Shown: positions 33,729 through 42,735, counted from the stretch's first letter. The stretch is 64,000 bases of DNA from Streptomyces europaeiscabiei (GCF_036346855.1 NZ_CP107841.1:5770001-5834000); one strand, 5' to 3'. Numbers and translations are program-made. The notes: generated by a model not told the origin, from the sequence alone.

Positions 33729-35966
33729 ATGGAGAAGCTCGGGCCGGGGGATCCGCAGCGAATCGGGGCGTACCGGCTGCTCGCGCGGCTGGGGTCGGGC
33801 GGCATGGGGAACGTGTACCTGGCCCGGTCCGAGCGCGGCCGTACCGTCGCCGTGAAGCTCGTCCGGCAGGAACTGGCGGAGCAGGAGGAGTTCCGGGCGC
33901 GGTTCCGGCAGGAGGTGCAGGCCGCGCGGCAGGTGGGCGGGTACTGGACCGCGCCGGTCCTGGACGCGGACACCGAGGCGGGCATCCCGTGGGTCGCCAC
34001 CGGGTACGTCGCCGGACCGTCCCTGCAGGCCGTGGTCGGGCGGGATCACGGGGCGCTGCCCGAGCGGTCCGTACGGATCCTCGCGGCGGGGCTCGCGCAC
34101 GCGCTGGAGGACATCCACGCGGCCGGGCTCATCCACCGGGACCTCAAGCCGTCCAACGTGCTGGTGACCATCGACGGGCCGCGCGTCATCGACTTCGGCA
34201 TCGCGCGGGCGCTGGAGACCGTCACGGACGGCGGGCTCACGCGCACCGGCGCGCTCGTCGGTTCGCCGGGCTTCATGGCCCCCGAGCAGGTGCGCGGCGA
34301 CCGCATCACCCCCGCCTGCGACGTCTTCTGCCTCGGCTCCGTCCTCTCCTACGCCGCCACCGGCAACCTCCCCTTCGGCGCCGCCAACTCCGGGGTCCAC
34401 GCCCTGATGTTCCGCATCGCCGAGGAGGAACCGGATCTGGAGGGGCTGCCGGAGGGTCTGTACGACATCGTCCGCGACTGTCTGCGAAAGGACCCCGCCG
34501 CCCGCCCGACCCTGGCCCAGATCCTCCAGCGCACCGGCGCCGAGGACACGGTCTTCGCCGGCCGCTCCCGCGACCCCTGGCTGCCGAGCGCCCTGGTGGC
34601 CCAACTGGGGCGGCACGCCGTGCAGTTGCTGGACGCCGAGGATCCGGAGGATGCGGAGGGCGCGGGCGGTGCGGGAGCGCCGGGGGCGGCGGCTGCCGCG
34701 GGTGCCGCAGGGGGCTCGGCGGCTGCGGGTGATTCGGGTGCGCCGGGAGGCTTCGGTGTGTCGGGAGGGCCGGGGGCGGCGTCGGCGGCGGCTTCCTCTG
34801 CTCCGGCCGGGTCGGCCGGCGCGTCGCCGTCCGGCCCCGCGGGCCGGCCCTCCGCTCCGCCCGCCCCCGCTCCCGCGACCCCGCCCGCTCCCGCGGGCCC
34901 GCCGTCGGCTCCGCCCGTGTACCCGCTGGGCGCCCCCGATTCTCCGTACGGCGGCTCGGGGGGCCCGTCCGGCGCCCCCGCTTCCCCGCCCGAGCACCCG
35001 GCCGCCGCGCCCCTGGACCGGATGCCGACGCAGATCGCCGGGACGGGCTCGCAGCCGCCTCCGCCGAGCGCCCCGCCCGGGCACGCACCAGGGGCGGCGC
35101 CCGCCGGGTACGGCTTCCCCCAGCAGTACACCCAGCAACCCGCCGGCGGGTACGGGCAGCAGCAGCCCGGCGCCGCCTCCGGCTACGGCTACCCGCAGAG
35201 CGCGGCGCAGGCGCCGTACGGGCCGTACGGGGCCTACGGACAGGGGCCGTACGGCGGTGGGCAGGGGGCCGGAGTCGCTCCCGCTCCCGGGCCCGGTCCC
35301 GGCTCGACCCCGCCCTACGGGCCGAACCCCCTCTACGCGCCCGGGCCGGCTACGGTCCCCGGCGGGCAGCCCGAGCCCGCACGGGGCAACCGGCGCTCCT
35401 CCGCGCTCCTCGTCGTCGTCGCGCTGGTCGTCGCGCTCGGTGCAGGCGGCTCGGTGTACGCGTTGATGAAGAAGGGTGACGACGGCGGCAAGGAGGACGA
35501 CGCCAAGAGTGGCCCGGCGACGAGTGCGCCAAAGACACCGGGGTCCGCGACCGACCAGCCGACGGAACCGGAGACCTCCCCGGACGACACCACCGAGTCG
35601 CCCGACTCCGGCACGGTCCCGGAGGGCTTCCTCGGCACCTGGAGCGCCTCCATCGCCGGTTCCGGCGGCGCGGACACCCGCCGGCTCGTCATCCAGCAGG
35701 GCGAGGTCGGCGAGACCGTGCTCTCCCTCACGGCGGACGGCCCGCTCGAAGGCGGAGGCACGTACCACTGCGTGTTCGAGGCGCCGCTGACGGACGAACC
35801 GGCCGACGACGGCCCCCTCCGGATCGGCCCCTCCACCGTCACCACCGGCGAACCGGCCACCTCCTGCTCCCCGGGCGCCGCCACCACGGTCACCCTCCTG
35901 CCCGACGGACAACTACAGCGCGTCGACACGGCGGGCAAGTCGGTGACGTACACGAAGACGGACTGA
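33729..35966 (+). CDS. Membrane Ser/Thr protein kinase, PknB-like
   Basis: The 745-residue Hanks-type kinase has the Gly-rich loop LGSGGMGNVYLA (21-32), Lys near K43 (VAVKLV), catalytic HRDLKPSN (D near 138), DFG at 155-157 and an activation loop TGALVGSPGFMAPEQV with likely autophosphorylated Thr. A Pro/Ala/Gly/Tyr-rich linker of about 260 residues follows, with PYGPYGAYGQ-type repeats. One TM segment (ALLVVVALVVALGAGGSVYA, near 557-577) and an extracellular domain of about 140 residues with two Cys complete it. No PASTA repeats are present. A GTG at 33723 is an alternative start. Confidence 0.92.
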   Translation: MEKLGPGDPQRIGAYRLLARLGSGGMGNVYLARSERGRTVAVKLVRQELAEQEEFRARFRQEVQAARQVGGYWTAPVLDADTEAGIPWVATGYVAGPSLQAVVGRDHGALPERSVRILAAGLAHALEDIHAAGLIHRDLKPSNVLVTIDGPRVIDFGIARALETVTDGGLTRTGALVGSPGFMAPEQVRGDRITPACDVFCLGSVLSYAATGNLPFGAANSGVHALMFRIAEEEPDLEGLPEGLYDIVRDCLRKDPAARPTLAQILQRTGAEDTVFAGRSRDPWLPSALVAQLGRHAVQLLDAEDPEDAEGAGGAGAPGAAAAAGAAGGSAAAGDSGAPGGFGVSGGPGAASAAASSAPAGSAGASPSGPAGRPSAPPAPAPATPPAPAGPPSAPPVYPLGAPDSPYGGSGGPSGAPASPPEHPAAAPLDRMPTQIAGTGSQPPPPSAPPGHAPGAAPAGYGFPQQYTQQPAGGYGQQQPGAASGYGYPQSAAQAPYGPYGAYGQGPYGGGQGAGVAPAPGPGPGSTPPYGPNPLYAPGPATVPGGQPEPARGNRRSSALLVVVALVVALGAGGSVYALMKKGDDGGKEDDAKSGPATSAPKTPGSATDQPTEPETSPDDTTESPDSGTVPEGFLGTWSASIAGSGGADTRRLVIQQGEVGETVLSLTADGPLEGGGTYHCVFEAPLTDEPADDGPLRIGPSTVTTGEPATSCSPGAATTVTLLPDGQLQRVDTAGKSVTYTKTD

Positions 35967-35976
35967 GAATCGGTCT

Positions 35977-36048
35977 GCGGGCCTGAAAGCGGGCCTGAAA
36001 GCGGGTATGAAGGCGGGCCTGAAAGCGGGTATGAAGGCGGGCCTGAAA
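35977..36048. repeat. Six tandem 12-bp repeats after the kinase gene
   Basis: Six head-to-tail copies of GCGGGCCTGAAA or GCGGGTATGAAG begin 11 bp after the kinase stop codon and lead directly into a hairpin. Confidence 0.85.
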
Positions 36049-36095
36049 AGCAAGGGGCGCAGCCCCTGCTTTTCAGGGGCGCGGGGAACTGCGCG
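36043..36095 (+). terminator. Terminator hairpin joined to a family A half-repeat (copy 3)
   Basis: CTGAAAAGCA (36043-36052) and TGCTTTTCAG (36067-36076) flank GGGGC-GCA-GCCCC to form a long stem. It is followed at 36078-36095 by the single family A arm GGCGCGGGGAACTGCGCG. The same hairpin sequence occurs inside family A copy 4 near 50921-50952. It probably terminates the kinase transcript. Confidence 0.75.
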
Positions 36096-36162
36096 ACCAG
36101 CCCCCACCGGACCCGCAGACGAAATCCGGGGGGCCTGGGGGCACAGCCCCCAGCTTGCGGAA

Positions 36163-36193
36163 GGGACGGGTAGGGGCGGCGGGGGCGAAGAAA
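36163..36193. repeat. Dispersed element, family B, copy 2
   Basis: GGGACGGGTAGGGGCGGCGG and GGGCGAAGAAA follow a CTGGGGGC-ACA-GCCCCCAG hairpin (36135-36153), as in the other two copies. Confidence 0.8.
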
Positions 36194-36205
36194 CCACCCC
36201 ACAGC

Positions 36206-36973
36206 TCACCGCGCCTCCGGCGGCCGCTGCCGGGGCATGTTCGGCCGGGCCCCCGGCGGCATCGGCGCCCGCCCGTTGGCGCTCCCCTCCGGCCGCGAAC
36301 CGGCACCCCCCGCCTGCACACCCAGCGGCGAACCCCCCGCCCGGAACTCCACCATCCAGTCCGCCGTCTCGGCCCGCACCAGCTCCGTGACGTCCTCGGA
36401 GAACCGCCGAAGCACCCCGAGACACCGCTCGGCGGCCTCCCCGGCCGTCCCCTCCGCCGGTCCCAGCACCTCCCGCGCACTCTCGGACGCCCAGTCGAAC
36501 CGCAGCACCTGGAGCCGCCGCTGCACCGCCTGGGCCGTGGCGACGTCCCGCATCCACCCGGAGGTGACACCGAAGAACCGATCCACCGCGACGCACGCCA
36601 CGCAGGACAGGAGTGCGAGATACCCCCAGGGGGCCGCCCCGCTCACCGCCCCGGTGAGGTCGAGCAACGGCAGCGCGGCCCCGGCGAGCGCCCCCGTCGC
36701 CGCGCCGATCCGCAGCACACGCGCCGCCATCCGTTTCCACACCCGGTCCGTGAGGTACCACGAGGCGGTCTCCAGGGCCGCGCGCTCGACCCAGTGGTAC
36801 AACTCCTCCAGCCGCTCCGCCGGCGCCCCCCAGTCCCCCTGCGGGAAGGGCCGCCCGGCCAGGTCCCCCACCCACGGCCCGGTCGCCGACGCCCACGGCT
36901 CCGCCCACAGCCCGGACCCCTCACCCCGCCCGTCCTGGGGTCCCCCCTCGGGCTGCATCTCCGGCTGGCTCAC
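36206..36973 (-). CDS. SLATT-domain two-TM membrane protein
   Basis: The 255-residue protein has an amphipathic N-terminal helix (ERLEELYHWVERAALETASW), two TM segments (VLRIGAATGALAGAALPLLD and ALLSCVACVAVDRFFGV) and a helical cytosolic tail (TAQAVQRRLQVLRFDWASES), the layout of SLATT domains. The family was first noted as the pore-forming effector of nucleotide-dependent conflict systems. Here no SMODS, SLOG or nuclease partner is adjacent, so a defence role is only conjecture. GTG 36973 follows AGGGAG. It is divergent from ybaB-recR. Confidence 0.7.
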   Translation of the reverse strand: MSQPEMQPEGGPQDGRGEGSGLWAEPWASATGPWVGDLAGRPFPQGDWGAPAERLEELYHWVERAALETASWYLTDRVWKRMAARVLRIGAATGALAGAALPLLDLTGAVSGAAPWGYLALLSCVACVAVDRFFGVTSGWMRDVATAQAVQRRLQVLRFDWASESAREVLGPAEGTAGEAAERCLGVLRRFSEDVTELVRAETADWMVEFRAGGSPLGVQAGGAGSRPEGSANGRAPMPPGARPNMPRQRPPEAR

Positions 36974-37285
36974 CCGGCACTCCCTACTGACGACGCTGCT
37001 GACGACAGTGCGAGACACGCGTACGGGCAGATGAAGGCACCCTGACGCGGCCGGACCCTTCCTACCTCCCAATGGGTGGCGAAGACCCCGTTTTCACCGC
37101 TTTTCCCCCTGGAAGAGGCGCTTGATCAGGTATACGAATCCCCGTCGGCTCACTCGAAAGAGTGGCGCGGCACAGGCCGTGCCGACCACGTAGGCTCGTG
37201 ACGACCGCAAGAACGTCCGCGGGGACGTTCGTAGGACGACTGCCGTGCGTGGTCGTTCGTGAGTACTCGTGCGAGGGAGCTGAAC
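36974..37285. promoter_or_regulatory. Divergent region between the SLATT gene and ybaB
   Basis: The 312-bp gap contains a short hairpin (AACGTCC-GCGG-GGACGTT near 37214-37231) in the likely ybaB leader and TAGGCT near 37193 as a possible -10. A second small stem GGCAC-AGGCC-GTGCC lies just upstream. No gene is seen. Confidence 0.4.
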
Positions 37286-37633
37286 GTGATCCCCGGTGGT
37301 GGCCAGCCCAACATGCAGCAGCTGCTCCAGCAGGCCCAGAAGATGCAGCAGGACCTGGCGAAGGCGCAGGAGGAGCTCGCACGGACGGAGGTCGACGGTC
37401 AGGCGGGCGGCGGGCTGGTGCGGGCCACCGTCACCGGCTCCGGTGAACTGCGCGGCCTGAAGATCGACCCCAAGGCGGTGGACCCGGAGGACACCGAGAC
37501 CCTCGCCGACCTGATCGTCGCGGCCGTCCAGGCGGCCAACGAGAACGCCCAGACCCTCCAGCAGCAGAAGCTGGGCCCCCTCGCCCAGGGCCTCGGCGGC
37601 GGTGGCGCGGGCATTCCCGGCCTGCCCTTCTGA
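37286..37633 (+). CDS. YbaB/EbfC nucleoid-associated protein
   Basis: The 115-residue dimeric DNA-binding protein has the family's long N-terminal helix ([20 protein letters not shown]), the Gly-rich turn [20 protein letters not shown] and the second helix ([20 protein letters not shown]). It coats or bridges DNA and is usually encoded with recR, as here with a 109-bp gap. The GTG at 37286 is preceded by AGGGAG. The dnaX gene common upstream in other bacteria is absent from this locus. Confidence 0.95.
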   Translation: MIPGGGQPNMQQLLQQAQKMQQDLAKAQEELARTEVDGQAGGGLVRATVTGSGELRGLKIDPKAVDPEDTETLADLIVAAVQAANENAQTLQQQKLGPLAQGLGGGGAGIPGLPF

Positions 37634-37742
37634 ACACCTACGCGACCCCCCTCCGACCCCATCCGTGCCGCGTACCGCCTTCCTCGGAGCGGCGGCGGCC
37701 GACTACGGTACGTACTGAAGACACCAGGAAGGACGGCAGTCC

Positions 37743-38342
37743 GTGTACGAAGGCGTGGTCCAGGACCTCATCGACGAGTTGGGGCGGCTGCCCGGCGTCG
37801 GTCCCAAGAGCGCGCAGCGGATCGCCTTCCACATCCTCCAGGCGGAGCCGACGGACGTACGGCGGCTGGCGCACACCCTCCTCGAAGTGAAGGCGAAGGT
37901 CCGCTTCTGCGCGACCTGCGGCAACGTCGCCCAGGAGGAGCTGTGCGGCATCTGCCGCGACTCCCGCCGCGACATCACGGTCATCTGCGTGGTGGAGGAG
38001 CCGAAGGACGTCGTAGCGATCGAACGCACTCGCGAATTCCGAGGGAAGTACCACGTCCTCGGCGGCGCGATCAGCCCGATCGAGGGCGTCGGCCCCGACG
38101 ACCTGCGCATACGGGAGCTGCTGACCCGCCTGGCCGACGGGACGGTCACCGAGCTGATCCTGGCCACGGACCCGAATCTCGAAGGCGAGGCCACGGCCAC
38201 GTACCTCGCCCGCATGATCAAACCCATGGGCCTCAAGGTCACCCGCCTGGCCAGCGGCCTCCCGGTGGGCGGCGACCTGGAATACGCGGACGAGGTGACC
38301 CTCGGCCGCGCCTTCGAGGGGAGACGATTGCTGGATGTCTGA
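37743..38342 (+). CDS. recR: Recombination mediator RecR
   Basis: The 199-residue protein acts with RecF and RecO in loading RecA on gapped DNA. It has an N-terminal helix-hairpin-helix ([20 protein letters not shown]), a four-Cys zinc site (CATC near 56-59 and CGIC near 68-71) and a Toprim domain ([34 protein letters not shown]). The length is canonical. The GTG start follows GGAAGGACGG. It overlaps the DUF5063 gene by 8 nt (ATGTCTGA). Confidence 0.97.
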   Translation: MYEGVVQDLIDELGRLPGVGPKSAQRIAFHILQAEPTDVRRLAHTLLEVKAKVRFCATCGNVAQEELCGICRDSRRDITVICVVEEPKDVVAIERTREFRGKYHVLGGAISPIEGVGPDDLRIRELLTRLADGTVTELILATDPNLEGEATATYLARMIKPMGLKVTRLASGLPVGGDLEYADEVTLGRAFEGRRLLDV

Positions 38343-38997
38343 CGCCACGCTGCACGCGACGGACCTGAACCCGGACGACTTCGCGGTCCAGATCGCGGAC
38401 CAGATCGAGAGCTTCCTGGTCGCGGTCACCGAGGTGGCCAAGGGCGACGAGCCGGACTCGGCCGTCCCCTTCCTCCTCCTGGAGGTGTCCCAGCTGCTCC
38501 TGGCCGGAGGCCGTCTCGGCGCGCACGAGGACATCGTTCCGGACGAGCGCTACGAGCCCGACCCGGGCCCCGAGACGGACGTCGACGAGCTGCGCGAACG
38601 CCTGGCTCTGATGCTTGAGCCGGTCGACGTCTACTCCGAGGTCTTCGACCCCTACGAGCCCCGCAAGGCGCCGGTTCCGGCCCGGATCTCCGACGACCTC
38701 GCCGACGTCATCGCCGACCTCCGCCACGGCATGGCCCACTACCGCGCGGGCCGCACCTCCGAGGCCCTGTGGTGGTGGCAGTTCTCCTACTTCTCCAACT
38801 GGGGCTCCACGGCCTCGGCGACACTCAGGGCCCTGCAGTCCCTCGTCGCCCACGTCCGTCTCAACCAGCCCCTGGCCGAGCTCGACGGCCTCGACACCGA
38901 CCAGGAACTGATGGGCGACGAAACCCTGGAGTTCGAGGCGGGCCAGGTCATGGTGGAGGAGATCGCGGAACCGCTGGGACTGCGGAAGGTGAAGTAG
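38335..38997 (+). CDS. DUF5063 family protein
   Basis: The 220-residue acidic soluble protein matches DUF5063, a family regularly encoded after recR in actinobacteria. [40 protein letters not shown] and [20 protein letters not shown] are recognisable. Its translation is coupled to recR by overlap. The constant linkage suggests a role in recombination or chromosome processing, but no catalytic motif is visible and no function is established. Confidence 0.88.
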   Translation: MSDATLHATDLNPDDFAVQIADQIESFLVAVTEVAKGDEPDSAVPFLLLEVSQLLLAGGRLGAHEDIVPDERYEPDPGPETDVDELRERLALMLEPVDVYSEVFDPYEPRKAPVPARISDDLADVIADLRHGMAHYRAGRTSEALWWWQFSYFSNWGSTASATLRALQSLVAHVRLNQPLAELDGLDTDQELMGDETLEFEAGQVMVEEIAEPLGLRKVK

Positions 38998-39054
38998 CCC
39001 TTCGCGCCGCCCGCGCCCAGCCTCAGCTCAGGGAATCGGGTCCCGTCCGACGCC

Positions 39055-39099
39055 GGGCGGGACCTTTCCACGTCATGGGGCGGGACCTTTCGACGTCAT
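39055..39099 (+). promoter_or_regulatory. 23-bp-spaced direct repeat before the M56-like gene
   Basis: GGGCGGGACCTTTCCACGTC (39055) recurs as GGGCGGGACCTTTCGACGTC (39078), each followed by AT. The two 22-bp copies differ at one base, with starts 23 bp apart, in the 261-bp gap before the protease gene. Such direct repeats at about two helical turns fit a response regulator or a dimeric activator. Confidence 0.55.
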
Positions 39100-39258
39100 C
39101 GGGCAACTGGGATGAGCAGCGGCAGGTGACGGAAAGTGCTCCCGCAGAGGGTCCTGCAAGTGGGGGCACCGGCGGTAGCGTAGGCACCGTCGTCGTACGA
39201 CGCCCCGTACCTCCTCGCGCGATCCCCTCGCACCCCGACAGGAACCGGACCCAGTGAC

Positions 39259-40194
39259 GTGACCGTTCTCCTGCTCCTTCTCGCCGCCGTGGCCGTGACC
39301 GCCGCAGTGCTGGGCCCCCGCGCCCTGGTGAAGGCGATGTGGCCCGAGCGGGAACCCGTGGTCGCGCTGTGGGCGTGGCAGTGCCTGGTGGCGGCGGCTC
39401 TGCTGAGCTGCCTCGCGGCGCTCGTGCTCGGGGCAGCGGCGGTGTTCGAGACGGTCCGCACGCAGGCCTTCGCGCCCGCGCCCCCGGCCGTGACCGCCGC
39501 GTACGACCTCACGGCCGCGCCGCCCTGGACGGCCGTACTGACGCTGGCGCTGGCCTGCGGGGCGGCGTGGAGCGGCGCGATGCTGGCCCGGGAGCTGGTC
39601 GAGGCCCGGCGCAGCCGGCACCTCCGCCGCGCGCACCTGCGCGAGCGCGCCCCCGACCTCCCGGCGGGGCTGCCGCAGACGAAGGGGCCGCTGCTGGTCC
39701 TGGAGGACGAGTACCCGGACGCGTGGCTGATGCCGGGCACCCCGCCCCAACTGGTCGTCACCACGGGTGCGTTGGGCAAGCTGAGCGACCGCCAGCTCGA
39801 CGCCGTGCTCGCTCACGAACTCGGCCACGCCCGCGCCCGCCACGACTGGCTGCTCCACCTCTCCACCGCCCTCGCCACGGGCTTCCCGCACATCCCCCTC
39901 TTCGCCCACTTCGCCGACCAGACCCACCGCCTGGTCGAACTCGCCGCCGACGACACGGCGTCGCGCCGCTGCGGCCACCTGACCACGGCCCTCGCCCTCA
40001 TCGAACTCAACCAACACCGGGGCGTGTTGAGCTGCTCCAACACCCGCCGCCTGCTGGGCGACCGGGTGGAGCGCCTGCTGGAACCCCCGCCCCGCCTGGA
40101 CCGCATCCGCCGCGCGGCCACCACCACGGCCGCCGGGCTCCTGGCCCTCCTCCCGCTCCTCATCGCGTTCGCACCGGCGCTGGGGACGCTGTAG
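39259..40194 (+). CDS. M56/M48-like membrane metalloprotease
   Basis: The 311-residue protein has N-terminal TM segments (LLLLLAAVAVTAAVLGPRAL, LVAAALLSCLAALVLGAAAV, and AVLTLALACGAAWSGAMLA) and a protease domain with the zinc motif HELGH at 186-190 and a downstream Glu in LVELAADDTA as third ligand. A C-terminal TM follows. Proteins like this (BlaR1/M56 group) are usually paired with a BlaI repressor; none is encoded next door. The GTG at 39259 starts the hydrophobic N-terminus. Confidence 0.87.
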   Translation: MTVLLLLLAAVAVTAAVLGPRALVKAMWPEREPVVALWAWQCLVAAALLSCLAALVLGAAAVFETVRTQAFAPAPPAVTAAYDLTAAPPWTAVLTLALACGAAWSGAMLARELVEARRSRHLRRAHLRERAPDLPAGLPQTKGPLLVLEDEYPDAWLMPGTPPQLVVTTGALGKLSDRQLDAVLAHELGHARARHDWLLHLSTALATGFPHIPLFAHFADQTHRLVELAADDTASRRCGHLTTALALIELNQHRGVLSCSNTRRLLGDRVERLLEPPPRLDRIRRAATTTAAGLLALLPLLIAFAPALGTL

Positions 40195-40222
40195 GGCCGG
40201 TCCTCGGGTTTTTCAGCCGCCC

Positions 40223-41068
40223 TTATCCGGCCGTCTGTTGCCGGAGGAAGTCCAGGAGTACGGCGGTGAGTTCGACGGGAGCGTCCTCCTGGACAAGGTG
40301 CCCCGCGCCGGAGATCGACTCGAATCGCGCGCCGGGGACGAGGCCGGCCAGCTCCCGCCCCTTCGCCAGGGGAATCCACCCGTCCTCCTCGCCCCAGCAC
40401 ACCAGCGCCGGGATGCCGATCTCTCCGTACCGGTCCTGGATCTCGTCGGTGTGGGTCTGGTCCGCCTGGGCGATCTGCCGGTAGAAGGCGGGCTGACCGT
40501 GTTCGCCGAGCCACGGCTGGACGAGCCGGTCGAGGACCGTCGGATACAGCCCGGGGCTGCTGGCGGAACTCACGTACTCACGCACCAGGGCCCGGTGCAG
40601 GGCGGGCGGCAGTTGTTCGAAGACCTCGGCGTGGCGGCCGAGCAGACGGAAGGCCGGGGAGCCCCACGGCGCCAGCGCGACCGGGTCGACGAGGGCGAGT
40701 GCGCGGTAGCGGGCCCCGTGCAGCAGATGCGCCCGCAGCGACACGGCGCCACCGAAGTCGTGGGCCACCACGAAGGGCTCCTCCAGCCCCCAGTGCGCCA
40801 GCAGCTCGGCGAAGACCCGGCCCTGGGCGGCGAGGGACACGTCCTGACCGGCGTGCTGGTCGGACTCCCCGTAGCCGGGCATGTCCCACACGAACACCTG
40901 GTACCGGCCGGTCCCGGCCAGCGCACGGGCCACGCCCCGCCAGACGTACGACGAGAAGGGCGTTCCGTGGAGGAGCACGACAGGATCCCCGCCGGGCTCC
41001 CCGAGACTGCCCCACCGCACGTCCCCGGAGCCACTACGGAAGGTCTCGGTCAGTCGCACGTCACTCAC
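40223..41068 (-). CDS. Alpha/beta hydrolase with Asp nucleophile (haloalkane dehalogenase/epoxide hydrolase-like)
   Basis: The 281-residue enzyme has the oxyanion motif LLHGTPFSSYVW (HG near 34-35) and the nucleophile elbow VVAHDFGGAVS with Asp near D104. This replaces the Ser of esterases and is typical of haloalkane dehalogenases and epoxide hydrolases. A late GAGHLVQED supplies the His and GEEDGWIP the acid or a contact. The natural substrate is unknown. It overlaps the upstream small gene by 8 nt on the same strand, so the two are coupled. Confidence 0.85.
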   Translation of the reverse strand: MSDVRLTETFRSGSGDVRWGSLGEPGGDPVVLLHGTPFSSYVWRGVARALAGTGRYQVFVWDMPGYGESDQHAGQDVSLAAQGRVFAELLAHWGLEEPFVVAHDFGGAVSLRAHLLHGARYRALALVDPVALAPWGSPAFRLLGRHAEVFEQLPPALHRALVREYVSSASSPGLYPTVLDRLVQPWLGEHGQPAFYRQIAQADQTHTDEIQDRYGEIGIPALVCWGEEDGWIPLAKGRELAGLVPGARFESISGAGHLVQEDAPVELTAVLLDFLRQQTAG

Positions 41069-41495
41069 GGTCGGCTTCCTCTCGGTCGGCTTGAACTGTG
41101 CGCACTGCGGTGAGCAGCAACTCTGCTTCCACGTAAGGGGTTTCGGAGGTCGGCTCGGAGTACCAGCGCAGTGGGAAGGTGTTGCCGTCGAGGGCCGGAA
41201 TCCCGACGTACGTCACCGTTCGCATGTCCCTCGCGGCCAAGCCGAAACGCTGCACGCCCGGCAGCCAGGCGTGTCCGTGCACCGTCCCCGGCCGCAGCAG
41301 GAAGTACATCCACCGGAACCCGGCCTGTTCGAGAACGACCGGTCCCGCGTCCCCGCCGGTCATCTCGATCAGCTTGCCCGCGACGGTCTCGCCGCGACCG
41401 CCCTCGATCCGTACGGCGTCGAAGTGCACGCCGATCACGCGAAGCCGGTGTCCCGACACGGGTACCCACGGGGGCCGGTGAATTGCGTTCGTCAT
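41061..41495 (-). CDS. Conserved hypothetical protein
   Basis: The 144-residue soluble protein (HRLRVIGVHFDAVRIEGGRG, then GFRWMYFLLRPGTVHGHAWL and VTYVGIPALDGNTFPLRWYS) resembles short Streptomyces proteins found near XRE/DUF397 modules, related to the N-terminal part of bifunctional primase-like sequences. That relation is tentative. It is divergent from the XRE gene. Its 3' end overlaps the hydrolase start. Confidence 0.6.
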   Translation of the reverse strand: MTNAIHRPPWVPVSGHRLRVIGVHFDAVRIEGGRGETVAGKLIEMTGGDAGPVVLEQAGFRWMYFLLRPGTVHGHAWLPGVQRFGLAARDMRTVTYVGIPALDGNTFPLRWYSEPTSETPYVEAELLLTAVRTVQADREEADRE

Positions 41496-41542
41496 GGTCA
41501 CACGGTGGCGATGTCAAGGCTACGCTCGGTAGTGACTGAGGT

Positions 41543-41562
41543 GATACACGCCGGTGTGTATC
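41543..41562. promoter_or_regulatory. Inverted repeat before the second XRE gene
   Basis: GATACAC (41543-41549) and GTGTATC (41556-41562) form a 20-bp interrupted palindrome 18 bp upstream of the chosen XRE start. It is a candidate autoregulatory site between the divergent genes. Confidence 0.5.
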
Positions 41563-41579
41563 GGTCGGAGGTGCGCGTG

Positions 41580-42392
41580 GTGTCGGCCCGGTACAACTCC
41601 CAGCCACCGGTTGCCTGGCGGTACGGCGGCAACCAGATGAAGCGCTGGCGCACGAAGGCGAACGTGAGCCGTGAGGAACTGGCGGTGGCCGCGAACTACT
41701 CGCCGGACACCATCAAGTCCATGGAACAGGGGGTGCGGATGCCGACCCCGAGGGTGCTGGACGTGGCGGACGAGCTGTGCAGGGCGGAGGGGTTGCTGAG
41801 CGCGGCCAAGGAGTACTTGCAGAGGGAGAAGTTTCCGGCGAGGGCTCAGGACTTCATGCTGCGGGAGAGGGAAGCGATCAGTCGGTGGTCGTACGAGGTC
41901 GCTCTGGTCCCTGGGCTGTTGCAGACCGAGGGGTACGCGCGGACGCTGATCGAGAATCGCTACCCACCTCTGGACGAGGAGACGGTGGAGGAACGGATCG
42001 CCGCCCGGCTGGAGAGGCAGACGATCCTCACGGAGCGAAAGCCCCCGGTGGCTTTGAGCTTTGTGCTGTACGAGGCCGTACTGCGCAGCTCTCAGGTGGA
42101 CACCGATCAGCTCCGCCGATTGCTGGAGGCGTCCTGCCTTCGGAACGTCCTGTTGCAGGTGCTCCCCTTCGAACGGGCCGTCAGTGCTGCCCTCCTGGGG
42201 CCCATGGTGCTGCTGGAGACGCGTGATCACGAGCGGTTCGTCTTCACGGAGGGACCACTTGCCAGCGAGCTTTCGGCCGATCCAGAGGTTGTCAACCGCG
42301 TGACCGAGCGGCTTAGCATGATCCGCGCGCAGGCTCTCAGCCCCGCTGAATCGACCCGTTTCATCGAGCGGATGGTGAACCGTGATGAGTGA
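41580..42392 (+). CDS. XRE-family regulator with DUF5753 domain
   Basis: The 270-residue protein starts SARYNSQPPVAWRYGGNQMK, followed by the helix-turn-helix (TKANVSREELAVAANYSPDT, IKSMEQGVRMPTP) and the DUF5753 domain (SYEVALVPGLLQTEGYARTL, VLLQVLPFERAVSAALLG). GTG 41580 has GGAG eight bases before; GTG 41571 or 41577 are alternatives. It overlaps the DUF397 gene by 8 nt. This is the second such pair in the window, and sequence similarity to the first is limited to family motifs. Confidence 0.9.
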   Translation: MSARYNSQPPVAWRYGGNQMKRWRTKANVSREELAVAANYSPDTIKSMEQGVRMPTPRVLDVADELCRAEGLLSAAKEYLQREKFPARAQDFMLREREAISRWSYEVALVPGLLQTEGYARTLIENRYPPLDEETVEERIAARLERQTILTERKPPVALSFVLYEAVLRSSQVDTDQLRRLLEASCLRNVLLQVLPFERAVSAALLGPMVLLETRDHERFVFTEGPLASELSADPEVVNRVTERLSMIRAQALSPAESTRFIERMVNRDE

Positions 42393-42576
42393 CCAGCTGG
42401 CGTGGTTCAAGTCGAGCTACAGCGACGACGAGGGCGGCGACTGCGTCGAAGTCGCGCTGCCCGACGCACGGTTGACGGTCCACGTACGAGACTCGAAGAA
42501 CCCCACCGGGCCCACCCTCACCCTGACCGCACCCGCCTGGGTCGCCTTCATCTCCGCAGGTCAGCCCGGAGCTTGA
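42385..42576 (+). CDS. DUF397 protein
   Basis: The 63-residue protein shows LAWFKSSYSDDEGGDCVEVA and VRDSKNPTGPTLTLTAPAWV, both diagnostic of DUF397. It partners the XRE regulator encoded immediately before. ATG 42385 is chosen; GTG 42382 is adjacent in frame. Confidence 0.92.
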   Translation: MSDQLAWFKSSYSDDEGGDCVEVALPDARLTVHVRDSKNPTGPTLTLTAPAWVAFISAGQPGA

Positions 42577-42689
42577 GCCCCGGGACCCGAGCTCTTCCCA
42601 TGGGTTTCCAAGATCTCTGGGCTGGGTGAAAAACCAACCCAACCAACCAAGCTTGTACGTGAGTTGAAGGGGCGTAACTCGAAAGGGTG

Positions 42690-42735
42690 ACGTTCCGTGA
42701 TCAGCTTGCTTCGGAACGTAAAGTCGCTCTAGGTT
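42690..42735 (+). promoter_or_regulatory. Promoter with overlapping inverted repeat
   Basis: TTGCTT (42706-42711) and TAGGTT (42730-42735) with an 18-bp spacer form a good HrdB-type promoter for the gene at 42823. An inverted repeat ACGTTCC (42690-42696) / GGAACGT (42713-42719) straddles the -35, as a repressor site would. Confidence 0.55.
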
